DNA of 64,000 bases from the NCBI GenBank assembly GCA_035294305.1, contig DATGLD010000051.1, positions 257,052 through 321,051 on the forward strand, written 5' to 3'. The notes under the pieces were generated by a model. That model worked only from the letters and a program-made list of their open reading frames with translations, made no database searches and was not told the DNA's origin. The DNA is from DASRBN01 sp035294305. Lineage in GTDB: Bacteria; Chloroflexota; Ktedonobacteria; Ktedonobacterales; Ktedonobacteraceae. Below, one piece after another: positions 16,775-24,836 of this stretch. The translations under genes were made by a program, and so were the position numbers. How positions within the stretch are numbered: the first letter of the stretch is position 1; every line of letters begins with the position of its first letter.

Positions 16775-18436
16775 TTGACAACAGAAAACATTCGACTGAT
16801 CCCATTAGGAGGCCTGGGAGAAGTCGGAAAGAATATGATGGTCGTAGAGTATGGTGACGACATCATCATTATCGATGCCGGAGTGATGTTTCCAGATGAG
16901 GAGATGTTTGGCGTCGATCTTGTTATTCCCGATACGAGTTATCTCAGTGATAAAAAGCAAAACATACGCGGCATTTTCATCACTCATGGTCACGAGGACC
17001 ACATCGGCGGCCTGCCTTATGTTTTGCCCATGATCGGTTTCCCTCCCATCTATGCGACCCGTTTGACACAGGGGCTTGCCAGCGTCAAACTCAAAGAGCA
17101 TAGGCTACTCGACAAAGTCACCATCAATGTTATTACTCCCGGTGACCAGGTAGCAGTGGGGAAATGCCTCGTTGAGGTTGTGCGCATCAATCACAGCGTG
17201 CCCGATGCCGTTTCACTCGCCATTCATACACCCACCGGCACCGTCTTCCATACCGGCGATTACAAATTCGATTACACGCCGGTCGATGGTCACCCTGCCG
17301 ACTTTGGCACACTGGCGCGCCTGGGCAACGAAGGCGTACTGGTGATGATGGGTGACAGTACGCGCGTTGAGTCGCCCGGCTATACGCCTTCCGAGCGTGT
17401 GCTCAACGAATCGTTCGACAAAATCTTTGCCAACGCGCCAGGCCGCATCATTATCGCCACGTTCGCCTCGCTGCTTTCGCGGGTACAGCAGATCGTGGAT
17501 AACGCGGCTCGCTATGAGCGCCATGTAGCGCTGGTAGGCCGTAGCATGGTCAATAACGTACAGATGGCTATCGAGCTTGGCTACTTGAGCATTCCCAAGG
17601 GCATGATTATCCGGGCTGAAGATATCAACAAGTTCCAGCCGGAACAGGTGGTGATTATCTGCACGGGCAGCCAGGGTGAGCCGACCTCGGCCCTCACGCG
17701 CATCGCCAACCAGGATCACAGGCTTGTGCGCATTCAACCGGGCGATACGGTCATTCTTTCGGCCACGCCCGTACCTGGCAATGAGAAAATGGTCAGCCGC
17801 ACCATCAACAATCTTTTCCGCCAGGGGGCGGAAGTCTTCTATGCGGGCAACGCGCATGTCCATGTTTCAGGCCACGCGGCGCAGGAAGAACTGAAATTGA
17901 TGCTCAACCTGATCCGGCCTCATTTCTTCGTGCCCGTCCACGGCGAATATCGCCAGCTCTTCCTGCATGCGAAGCTGGCCGACTCGCTTGGTATTCCCCC
18001 AGATCATATTATCCTGGGCGAGGATGGAGATATCATCGAAGTCACTCCGGAGTCCATCAAGATCGCGGGCCATGTGCCCTGCGGCAATGTCTTCGTCGAT
18101 GGATTGGGGGTTGGCGATGTTGGGCAGGTTGTGCTGCGCGACCGCCAGGTGCTTGCTCAGGATGGTATTCTGATGGTCGTCCTTACTGTCGATAAGGAGA
18201 CAGGACAGCCGCTGGCGGGTCCCGATATCATTTCGCGTGGCTTTGTGTACATGCGCGATTCCGAAGAACTGCTGGAGAGCGCGCGTGAGCGGGTGCTGGA
18301 GTCATTTATCGGTTTGAACGGCCACGGCTCCGACTGGGCGTTTGTCAAAGACAAGATCAAGCACACGCTCAGTGAGTTCCTGTACGAGAAGACGCATCGC
18401 CGCCCGATGATCCTGCCTATCGTAATGGAAGTATAA
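16775..18436 (+). CDS. rnj: Ribonuclease J
   Basis: A 553-residue metallo-beta-lactamase/beta-CASP nuclease of the usual RNase J length. The zinc motif is H71-G-H73-E-D75-H76, with VVRINHSVPDAVSLAI and HTGDYKFD downstream, then the beta-CASP insert and the C-terminal PVHGEYRQL segment. RNase J combines 5'-3' exonuclease and endonuclease activity in mRNA turnover and rRNA maturation, in the cytosol. The start is a TTG at 16775, with AGGAGG 11 bases before it (rather far, but no other in-frame start serves the complete N-terminus MTTENIRLIPLGGLGEVG). The gene ends just before a long hairpin. Confidence 0.95.
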   Translation: MTTENIRLIPLGGLGEVGKNMMVVEYGDDIIIIDAGVMFPDEEMFGVDLVIPDTSYLSDKKQNIRGIFITHGHEDHIGGLPYVLPMIGFPPIYATRLTQGLASVKLKEHRLLDKVTINVITPGDQVAVGKCLVEVVRINHSVPDAVSLAIHTPTGTVFHTGDYKFDYTPVDGHPADFGTLARLGNEGVLVMMGDSTRVESPGYTPSERVLNESFDKIFANAPGRIIIATFASLLSRVQQIVDNAARYERHVALVGRSMVNNVQMAIELGYLSIPKGMIIRAEDINKFQPEQVVIICTGSQGEPTSALTRIANQDHRLVRIQPGDTVILSATPVPGNEKMVSRTINNLFRQGAEVFYAGNAHVHVSGHAAQEELKLMLNLIRPHFFVPVHGEYRQLFLHAKLADSLGIPPDHIILGEDGDIIEVTPESIKIAGHVPCGNVFVDGLGVGDVGQVVLRDRQVLAQDGILMVVLTVDKETGQPLAGPDIISRGFVYMRDSEELLESARERVLESFIGLNGHGSDWAFVKDKIKHTLSEFLYEKTHRRPMILPIVMEV

Positions 18437-18442
18437 AAAATC

Positions 18443-18520
18443 ATCCATAAATCGGCAGAAAGCCGGCGCGAGCCAACCCCGCGAGGTTGGCTCGCGCCGG
18501 CTTTCTGCCGATTTATGGAT
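18443..18520 (+). terminator. Long hairpin terminator downstream of RNase J
   Basis: Perfect 36-nt arms (18443-18478 and 18485-18520) around the loop CCGCGA, starting six bases after the stop codon. There is no T tract after the stem. Confidence 0.8.
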
Positions 18521-18677
18521 ATGTTCACCAAATGATAAGACATTCTGGCTAATTTACGCGAATTCACAGTAGAGCCTGAAATATCTTGATATACAATGAG
18601 TAAGTGTCAACATCCGAATACTTTGCCGGATTGACTTTACTGCCTGGCGAAACCAGATATGGAAAAGGAGTGCGTTG

Positions 18678-19028
18678 TTGCTATCGATCTTTCCCCGTTT
18701 TACGGCTGCTCTGTTTGTATTTCTGTTAATCGGCGGCATAGCGCTGCTATCTGTTGGTGGGATAGCCACGCTGGGGCCTATGCTCCAGCATGGAGACAAC
18801 GTAGAACATGTAAATGGCAAGATCGTATCTATCGGCCCGGGCATGGATTTCACGCTGCAAACGAGGACAGGGAGACGTCTCTTTTTCCAATGCAGCCAGA
18901 CATGCCACGCATCCCTGGGTCATTTGCAACGCCACATGCGAGAACAGGCGCCTACAGACGTGTATTACGTCCAGCAGGATTGCGCGGGGAAGCCATGTGG
19001 CCTTCTTCTGGCGGTGGATGTTGATTAG
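18678..19028 (+). CDS. Small membrane-anchored hypothetical protein with four cysteines
   Basis: About 116 residues. AAAAGGAG precedes tandem TTG codons; the second, at 18678, has the better seven-base spacing, and 18675 is possible. One N-terminal hydrophobic segment (TAALFVFLLIGGIALLSVGGIATL) is followed by a polar domain with C-S-Q-T-C and later D-C-A-G-K-P-C, two cysteine pairs that could form disulfides or bind metal. It begins the plus-strand cluster with the FAD oxidoreductase, ferredoxin and di-heme cytochrome b. No family recognised. Confidence 0.6.
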   Translation: MLSIFPRFTAALFVFLLIGGIALLSVGGIATLGPMLQHGDNVEHVNGKIVSIGPGMDFTLQTRTGRRLFFQCSQTCHASLGHLQRHMREQAPTDVYYVQQDCAGKPCGLLLAVDVD

Positions 19029-19068
19029 CCCAGGGCCGGTAGGAACCAGCATAGAACCGAGTTATAGT

Positions 19069-20769
19069 ATGAGCAGGCAAAACGTAGCGGGTATTGCGCA
19101 ATATGTAGATCGTGCCGGTATCGTGATTATCGGCAATGGCATAGCCGGGCTGACTGCGGCAGTAGAAGCGCGCCGGTTGGCTCCCAACGAGCGTATCGCT
19201 ATCATCACGGAACAGAGCCATCCAACAATCAATACGCCGGCCCTCAAGCAGTTCGCGATTGGGAAGCTGGCGCGTGAACAATTGCTGGCCTATCCTGCGG
19301 GGACGGAACGCGCGCAGATGATCCACGTCATCAATGCTCGCGTTGAGAGCATCTGCGCGCAGGAAAAATATGTTTGTCTCGCGGGCGGGCGCTGTTTTGG
19401 CTACGATAACCTGCTCATCGCTACCGGCAGCGCCCCCACAGGCCTGCCATCTGATCTGCCCGGGCGCGATTTCGACGGCGTCCTGACGCTGCATCGCTTA
19501 CAGGATTACCTTGATTTGCGGCGCAGGTTGCCGGAAGTGGAGGACGCAGTGGTGATCGGCGGCGGCCCGCACGCTATTGAGATCGTTATGTCCCTGCTAT
19601 ATTGGGGCATATCCGTTCACTGGTTGATTCGCAGCGATACTTTCCTGCCGCGTATGCTGGATCGTCCGGCCTCAGAAATGGTGCTGGACTATACGCGGCG
19701 CGCGGGCGCAAAAATTTATACACAGACGGAAGTGATCGGAATTGTTGGCAGGGTCGGCGCGGTGGCAGGCGTGGTAACCAATCAGCGCGAATTATTACCC
19801 TGCCAGCTTGTCTTAGTATGCACCGGCACCACGCCCGTTACTACGCTGGCCGGGAACTGCGACCTGCCGATGCAGCAAAAGCATGGCATCCTGGTCGATG
19901 ATAGCCTGCGCACCAGCGCGCGGGACATCTATGCCGCCGGTGATGTGGCCGCGCTGCGAGACCCACAAACAGGCAGACACTCTACGCGCGCGCAATGGTA
20001 CGCGGCAGTCTTACAGGGACGGGCGGCGGCGGCAGCTATGATAGGAACTCCGTATGAAGAGGGCTTTGGCGTGCCCTGGCACGCGACGCGCCTGGGCGAG
20101 ATCTCTATGCTGACGGTGGGAAACCCGCTGCTCTGGCGTGAGAATGCGGCAATTCTAACCGACAGCAGCAGGGGCAGCTACCGGCGCCTGACCATTATGG
20201 ATGACCGGCTGATCGGCTACCTCTCGCTCGGACCAACGCAGCCCGATTCGCTTGCCATCAAACGCATTATTGACGAGGGCCTTTCGATTCGCGATATCAA
20301 AAAGGACTTGCTCAAGGGCAAATTCGATGCTCGCACGTACTTTTCGCGCAAACGCAGCAGCGCCGCGGAGCGCATGGTGACGACGGGTCAATTGCCGACG
20401 CCGTTGCCGCGTACCACGCGCGATCTCTCGCTGGAGGGCGAGGTGCCGGCGGCAGGCTACCGGAGGGATGAATCGTCGTCATTGAAGCATCCTGAAAGAG
20501 TTTCATCCTCCACCTCTGGTCGCCTGGTGCGCGTCTTGCCGGATACCGGTCCCCTGGCAGCTCGCCAGCAAAGTTGTGAAGCAGGACACCCTATCGTCGA
20601 ATCAACGCTTGTAGCCCTGCCGTCGCGGTCATCACAGCAGGCATCGCGCAACCTGTGGTCTTATAGCAACAAAATGCAGGTGGTTCCGGGCAACCAGGCA
20701 TTCACTCGTTTTCGTCCGAAACATGGCAAACAGTTCATCACGCCTATAGAGAGGTCTGGTGGAGATTGA
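19069..20769 (+). CDS. FAD-dependent pyridine-nucleotide-disulfide-type oxidoreductase
   Basis: A 566-residue protein. It has a first dinucleotide-binding glycine motif VIIGNGIAGLTAAVEA at about 19-34, a second for NAD(P)H at about 160-172 (DAVVIGGGPHAIEIV), the ATGSAP element and the C-terminal FAD motif IYAAGDVAAL. This is the layout of rubredoxin reductase and of the N-terminal part of NirB. There is no redox-active C-x4-C, so it passes electrons to a separate partner. The last 170 residues are low-complexity Ser/Arg/Pro-rich and do not resemble the family. The ATG at 19069 is chosen; its ribosome binding site is weak. The ferredoxin and cytochrome b genes downstream suggest electrons flow from NAD(P)H to a membrane heme protein. 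Confidence 0.85.
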   Translation: MSRQNVAGIAQYVDRAGIVIIGNGIAGLTAAVEARRLAPNERIAIITEQSHPTINTPALKQFAIGKLAREQLLAYPAGTERAQMIHVINARVESICAQEKYVCLAGGRCFGYDNLLIATGSAPTGLPSDLPGRDFDGVLTLHRLQDYLDLRRRLPEVEDAVVIGGGPHAIEIVMSLLYWGISVHWLIRSDTFLPRMLDRPASEMVLDYTRRAGAKIYTQTEVIGIVGRVGAVAGVVTNQRELLPCQLVLVCTGTTPVTTLAGNCDLPMQQKHGILVDDSLRTSARDIYAAGDVAALRDPQTGRHSTRAQWYAAVLQGRAAAAAMIGTPYEEGFGVPWHATRLGEISMLTVGNPLLWRENAAILTDSSRGSYRRLTIMDDRLIGYLSLGPTQPDSLAIKRIIDEGLSIRDIKKDLLKGKFDARTYFSRKRSSAAERMVTTGQLPTPLPRTTRDLSLEGEVPAAGYRRDESSSLKHPERVSSSTSGRLVRVLPDTGPLAARQQSCEAGHPIVESTLVALPSRSSQQASRNLWSYSNKMQVVPGNQAFTRFRPKHGKQFITPIERSGGD

Positions 20770-20795
20770 GGAATAGGATGGTTTGGGATGGCAGG

Positions 20796-20896
20796 TGCCA
20801 GAAGTATCGCGCTCCCAGGTAGGGAGGTGGCGAGGCTGTCCTTCCCCCCCCGATCAGCCTTGCCTGCCCTACCGCGGGGGCGCGATACTTCTGGCA
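20796..20896. repeat. Inverted repeat between the oxidoreductase and ferredoxin genes
   Basis: Perfect 17-nt arms (TGCCAGAAGTATCGCGC at 20796-20812 and its complement at 20880-20896) separated by 67 bases. The loop contains a run of eight C. It could attenuate or terminate transcription between the two genes. The rest of the 300-bp gap shows no gene. Confidence 0.65.
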
Positions 20897-21067
20897 TCGA
20901 GGGTTGCTGGTCGATGGGATATATTAAAGTGATATCGCTATTCCGGGGGCCGATCAAGCGGCGCTGGGCACGGTGTGCCTATCCCTCAGACAGGACTGCC
21001 CGGCCTCTACGGCTTCGCCGCGAGGCCGATTCATCGGCCCTTATGGAGTTAGTGGAAGGAGTTGATC

Positions 21068-21388
21068 GTGTTGAAAACAGGTGTGAGACAACACTCGAAC
21101 AGTGGGGTGCTGCTGCACAAAACAGGACCACAGGTGGTGCAAGAACTGCATGCCTGCATCGGCTGCAACGAGTGCCTTCTCGCCTGCCCGGCGCTGGCCG
21201 AGCCTATCACCATCGATGTACTCAACCGCGAAACGCTGGGGGGGATGATCTCTGCTTCGGTCGCGCGTTTCGCGCGCTCATGCTTCCAGTGTGGCGCGTG
21301 TGTAGCTCCCTGCCCGGTAGGCCTGCATCGTGACGCGATGATGATGTGGCTCAAAGTACGCCTGCTGCGCGCTGGCCGGGAGGAATAA
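21068..21388 (+). CDS. Ferredoxin-type protein with two [4Fe-4S] motifs
   Basis: 106 residues from a GTG at 21068 with GGAAGGAG six bases before it. Two complete C-x2-C-x2-C-x3-C-P motifs are present (CIGCNECLLACP and CFQCGACVAPCP), each able to hold a [4Fe-4S] cluster. The spacing and the presence of about 30 residues between them resemble the iron-sulfur halves of GlpC/HdrC-type electron-transfer subunits. The TAA stop overlaps the ATG of the membrane cytochrome gene (TAATG), so the two are translationally coupled and probably form one complex. Cytosolic face inferred. Confidence 0.9.
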   Translation: MLKTGVRQHSNSGVLLHKTGPQVVQELHACIGCNECLLACPALAEPITIDVLNRETLGGMISASVARFARSCFQCGACVAPCPVGLHRDAMMMWLKVRLLRAGREE

Positions 21389-22410
21389 TGGGATTCACCT
21401 ATCGACGTGAAGCTCCTCTTGAAAATGGCGAAAAGGGTTATTCCTGGCTATCCTCCACGGGCGGCGCTACGCAGATAAAACGTCTTCTGGTCACTATACT
21501 GGTTATGAGCGCCGCCGCCGGTTTCTTCGCCTGGTACATACACCACAGCAACGATGCTTCACCTGACAGTTATGCCGGCTATAGCTTCGCCATTCTGGGC
21601 ACGACCTGCCTGATCCTGGCAGCGGTTCTCTATACCTGGCGACGGCGCTCCGCTAAAAAAGATGCGGTGGGCAAGCTGAACGCATCCCTGCAATGGCATA
21701 TCTGCTTCGGCGTGCTGGGCCTGTTCCTGCTCTTTTTACATTCGTTCGGCAACTTCAATCCGCGCACCGGTACATACGCGCTGTATGGCATGATTGCCCT
21801 TGTCATCAGTGGCCTTATCGGACGCGTGCTTGATCGTATCATGCCGTACCTGATTACAAACGAGGTGCAAAGGGCTTTGACTGAGCAGGGCGATGATCGT
21901 ATTGAGGCCATTTCGCAGAAATTACAATCCATCGTCGTCCATAATAACCAGTCGTTGCGCAGCTTTTCTGCCGCTGATAAGCCGGCGGAACGGGATAGGA
22001 GGGCGAATGTAAGCCCTGCCCCCACATCACTGGTTCCCTTATCCGGCCCCATATCGAACGCTCTCCCTTTCACATCTAAGGAGCAGCGCCTGCACACGCC
22101 CTGGGACTTAGCCTATATCTCGCTTGAGGCGACCCCGCAGGAGATCAATCGCCAGTCAGGTCACTATCGCTTCGTACCGGACAAGAAGAGCGAGCTGACT
22201 CGCCCTGGCGCGCTGATGCCCGGCGCGCAGGAACAGATCGCCGATTTGCGTATGATTGAACGAGCGATGAAGCGCGAACAATTCTATCGTTACGTCATTC
22301 GCTACTGGCGCAAGTTCCACGTAGCGCTTGCCCTGCTGACAATCGGCCTGACGATCTGGCATATTGTCTATGCGCTCCAATTACTCCTGCCTACACTTAT
22401 GCATAAATAA
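21388..22410 (+). CDS. Predicted di-heme b membrane cytochrome
   Basis: A 340-residue protein with about five transmembrane helices. Two helices carry histidine pairs exactly 14 residues apart: H104/H118 (HICFGVLGLFLLFLH) and H311/H325 (HVALALLTIGLTIWH). This is the spacing that binds two b hemes across the membrane in cytochrome b proteins; heme binding here is inferred. A soluble loop of about 150 residues separates the helix pairs. The ATG overlaps the ferredoxin stop and has GGGAGG before it. Context suggests it takes electrons from the ferredoxin and the FAD oxidoreductase and moves them across or into the membrane, perhaps to quinone or an external acceptor. Confidence 0.75.
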   Translation: MGFTYRREAPLENGEKGYSWLSSTGGATQIKRLLVTILVMSAAAGFFAWYIHHSNDASPDSYAGYSFAILGTTCLILAAVLYTWRRRSAKKDAVGKLNASLQWHICFGVLGLFLLFLHSFGNFNPRTGTYALYGMIALVISGLIGRVLDRIMPYLITNEVQRALTEQGDDRIEAISQKLQSIVVHNNQSLRSFSAADKPAERDRRANVSPAPTSLVPLSGPISNALPFTSKEQRLHTPWDLAYISLEATPQEINRQSGHYRFVPDKKSELTRPGALMPGAQEQIADLRMIERAMKREQFYRYVIRYWRKFHVALALLTIGLTIWHIVYALQLLLPTLMHK

Positions 22411-22458
22411 ATGCGTTTGCAGCTCCTAATGAATGTTTCCAACCGAATCGGGGCATGC

Positions 22459-22529
22459 TGTAGGGACAGGGCCTGGCGCCTGTCCTGCTTGCCCACCCAG
22501 ACGGACAGGGACGAGCCGCTGTCCCTACA
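22459..22529. repeat. Second palindromic repeat family (GGGACAGG...CTGTCCC)
   Basis: Outer 11-nt inverted arms (TGTAGGGACAG at 22459 and complement ending at 22529) enclose two smaller hairpins, one around GACAGG...CCTGTC and one around GGGACGAGCCGCTGTCCC (22508-22525). The latter matches, on the opposite strand, the sequence at 24748-24767. Confidence 0.6.
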
Positions 22530-22608
22530 CATTGTAAATCCCACAAATAAATGCAACCTGGCCATGATGCGGTGCGTAATAGGTTATGTAGAGTAGAGGA
22601 GGAACAAT

Positions 22609-23046
22609 ATGAAATCGTCTAGTCCATTTCAACAAAGTAGTGCCGCGTATGACAGTTCCGCAAATAGGGTTTATGAGAGATCAGCGCAAACGATGCCACC
22701 GGCATGGCAAACAGGCCGCGCTCGCCCCCGCCGCATCGATGTCTTTCTCCATGGCTTTAAAACCTTCAAATTGATTGGTTCATTACTGGCCGACCGCCGC
22801 GTTGCTTTATGGCGCAAGGCTTTCTTTTTTGGTGCTATTATCGGCCTGCTGGTGATCCTGCTTTTCCCCGACCTGATCAACGAGTTTGTGTTGACGACGA
22901 TCCTGCCGCTGGTGGGAACCGCATTTGGTTTGCCTCTCGACGCCGGAATCGACTGGGTCGGATTCGCGCTGGTGGTTGTGAGTCTGTTACGATTCTTCCC
23001 GGCTGATCTGGTCGCGGAACATTACAGGCAGGTATTCACGCGTTAA
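22609..23046 (+). CDS. Hypothetical membrane protein
   Basis: 145 residues with GAGGAGGAACAAT before the ATG. The first 45 residues are polar and low-complexity; then LLADRRVALWRKAFFFGAIIGLLVILLFPDLINEFV and a second hydrophobic segment (WVGFALVVVSLLRFF). The arrangement of a short basic segment, hydrophobic stretch, FPD and second helix is distantly like DUF1232 proteins, but the match is weak. It follows the cytochrome b gene after a 198-bp gap with a palindromic repeat. Confidence 0.6.
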   Translation: MKSSSPFQQSSAAYDSSANRVYERSAQTMPPAWQTGRARPRRIDVFLHGFKTFKLIGSLLADRRVALWRKAFFFGAIIGLLVILLFPDLINEFVLTTILPLVGTAFGLPLDAGIDWVGFALVVVSLLRFFPADLVAEHYRQVFTR

Positions 23047-23050
23047 ATTT

Positions 23051-23149
23051 ATGGCAAAAGCTAAACTCACCTATGAGAAATCGTACTGGGACAAGACGCT
23101 TGCGGATCTTGAGCAATTTGAACAAACAGGGCAATTTATTCTCAAATGA
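23051..23149 (+). CDS. Possible 32-residue small protein
   Basis: An ATG frame starting four bases after the membrane-protein stop codon encodes MAKAKLTYEKSYWDKTLADL and 12 more residues, ending in TGA. The composition is plausibly protein-like (amphipathic, Lys/Glu-rich) and the close spacing suggests translational coupling, but no ribosome binding site or family supports it. It ends three bases before the converging gene. Confidence 0.3.
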   Translation: MAKAKLTYEKSYWDKTLADLEQFEQTGQFILK

Positions 23150-23152
23150 TCT

Positions 23153-24001
23153 TCATAGATGTATCTTATCGTTGGCGTTGGCGGGCCGGAATTTTGTGCC
23201 GTCGTTGACAAAGACGAATACTTTGTTCTGGATGTGAACCAGCATATCAGGCTTGCCGTCGCCGGTAACATCACGAAACTCCAATGTTACAGGGATGCGA
23301 TCTCCGCCGGATTCAAAGAGATCCGGCCCGGTATAGTTGATTGATTTCGCCGGGTTGCCTGCCATGAGCTCGATGATGATGACCTGGCCATGCAGGTTCA
23401 TGGCGATGAAGTGACTGGGCTGCGCCTTGCTGTCTCCGCCGTGACCAACAACAGCATCCGTCTGGAAGGTGCGTGGATAGCCATAGACGATATCATCGTA
23501 TTTCGCGGTTCCCCAGGCCAGCAGCGATGAACCAAGTACCCACAATGCAAGCGCGGCGATCATGCCAACACCCACATAGAGCATCCAATGCATACTTCTG
23601 GCATCATGCGGCCCTTTGTTAGCGTAGACGGGAGCCTGCTGAATGGTAGTGCTGCGCACATTACGCACACGCGGCGAGCCAGGAGTTTGCGCATATGGCG
23701 AGGCGGTGCGACGGGGTGGAACCGGATAGTTTTGCCCGGTCATTTCTGTATCCATCTCACGGGTAGCACGCCTGGCGGGAACCTGACCACTCCAACGTAT
23801 GGTACTGGTGGTAGGGCGAGGAGGATTGGAAGGGATGGAGTCCTCTTCGTGAAATAAGTCATCCTCATCTTCCCATTGTGTCTCTCTTCCACGCCGCACC
23901 ATGCCCGTGGTATAGGGAGATGGGTTGATTTGAGTTCTTCTTGTTGGTCCCGTGGGCTGCTTCTGCTGAGACTGCCTGTTATCGCTTCTTTCGCCCGGCA
24001 T
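23153..24001 (-). CDS. Membrane-anchored protein with an FG-GAP/VCBS-like repeat
   Basis: 282 residues from the ATG at 24001 (AAAGG upstream); the ATG at 24064 would add an unlikely leader. Residues 1-135 are polar and rich in Pro/Arg/Thr, predicted disordered and cytoplasmic. One transmembrane helix (MLYVGVGMIAALALWVLGSSLLAWG) follows. The external domain ends with FRDVTGDGKPDMLVHIQNKVFVF, the D-x-D/N-x-D-G-x-x-D calcium-type loop of FG-GAP/VCBS repeats, preceded by another beta-rich unit. Such domains mediate extracellular binding; the ligand is unknown. Confidence 0.65.
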   Translation of the reverse strand: MPGERSDNRQSQQKQPTGPTRRTQINPSPYTTGMVRRGRETQWEDEDDLFHEEDSIPSNPPRPTTSTIRWSGQVPARRATREMDTEMTGQNYPVPPRRTASPYAQTPGSPRVRNVRSTTIQQAPVYANKGPHDARSMHWMLYVGVGMIAALALWVLGSSLLAWGTAKYDDIVYGYPRTFQTDAVVGHGGDSKAQPSHFIAMNLHGQVIIIELMAGNPAKSINYTGPDLFESGGDRIPVTLEFRDVTGDGKPDMLVHIQNKVFVFVNDGTKFRPANANDKIHL

Positions 24002-24171
24002 TAGCTCTGCCTTTCTGTTGTGGTCACTAAATAAAATGAACGCTGAGGAAGGTGAAATTAGCACAATCCCTACTTGCTACCCTGCTGTTTGTTTAATTAT
24101 GTCCGATGTCTCAGGGCATGTCAATATGCGTTCAGAATGAGATACGAGTTTTTTTTTCAGGGCATCCCATC

Positions 24172-24570
24172 TCAGGCTTTCATCATTTTCTCCACGGCTT
24201 TGACGATTTCTTCAAGGTCGAAAGGTTTTCCCACCAGTTCGATGCTCACCGTCTCGCCTACGAGTCCTTCCAGGACTTTCCTGTTGGTCGTGGTCAGGAT
24301 GAACTGGCGTCCCTTGGCGGCCTCAGAATTTTTCAACAACTGGAAAAAATTCCAGTTTTCCTCGTAGGGAGGCGCAATATCGAGTATGATCACCTTGGGG
24401 TTATACTCGCCTAAAAAGGCTACGAAATCCTGCCTACCTTTTTTAAAATCGACAAGGTGAGCGCCAACCGTTACGAAGCCCGCGTCACCTAAAATGAGAC
24501 GGATCGCCTCGACGATATCTTCATTAGAGTTGATGATAGCGACAACATTTGACTCAGGTGCGCTGCTCAT
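24172..24570 (-). CDS. Stand-alone response-regulator receiver domain
   Basis: 132 residues with the CheY-like order: acidic pair in NSNEDIVEAI, the presumed phosphoacceptor Asp in KVIILDIAPPYEENW, and K in VGKPFDLEEIVKAV with the conserved K-P. The N-terminal acidic site reads N-E-D instead of D-D, so metal binding may be altered. No output domain follows, so it probably signals by protein contact. No histidine kinase is adjacent. A purine-rich run of GAAAGGAAAGG precedes the ATG. Confidence 0.85.
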   Translation of the reverse strand: MSSAPESNVVAIINSNEDIVEAIRLILGDAGFVTVGAHLVDFKKGRQDFVAFLGEYNPKVIILDIAPPYEENWNFFQLLKNSEAAKGRQFILTTTNRKVLEGLVGETVSIELVGKPFDLEEIVKAVEKMMKA

Positions 24571-24747
24571 TGCTTTCCTTTCCTTTCCTTCCCTTCTCAG
24601 CCATTTGTGCCAGGCACAAGTATATCACAGTATATCAACTCTGTCTTGTTAAGGCTGAGAAAATTAAGGCGATTAAAAAGGCGAGTGGACAAGAATGCGC
24701 GCCCCTTATGAACTTTGACAACTGAAGCTGGGAATCTTGTCATCCCG

Positions 24748-24767
24748 GAGGGACAACGGCTCGTCCC
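24748..24767. repeat. Copy of the second palindromic repeat family
   Basis: GAGGGACAACGGCTCGTCCC, whose complement matches 22508-22527 at 18 of 20 positions. Lies in the gap between DUF929 and receiver genes. Confidence 0.5.
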
Positions 24768-24836
24768 CGCCCCGTCCGGGGGCATGAGGGGCGAAGGCAA
24801 TCAGTTGAACTCAAATGACTCGACTGGTGCTCGACT

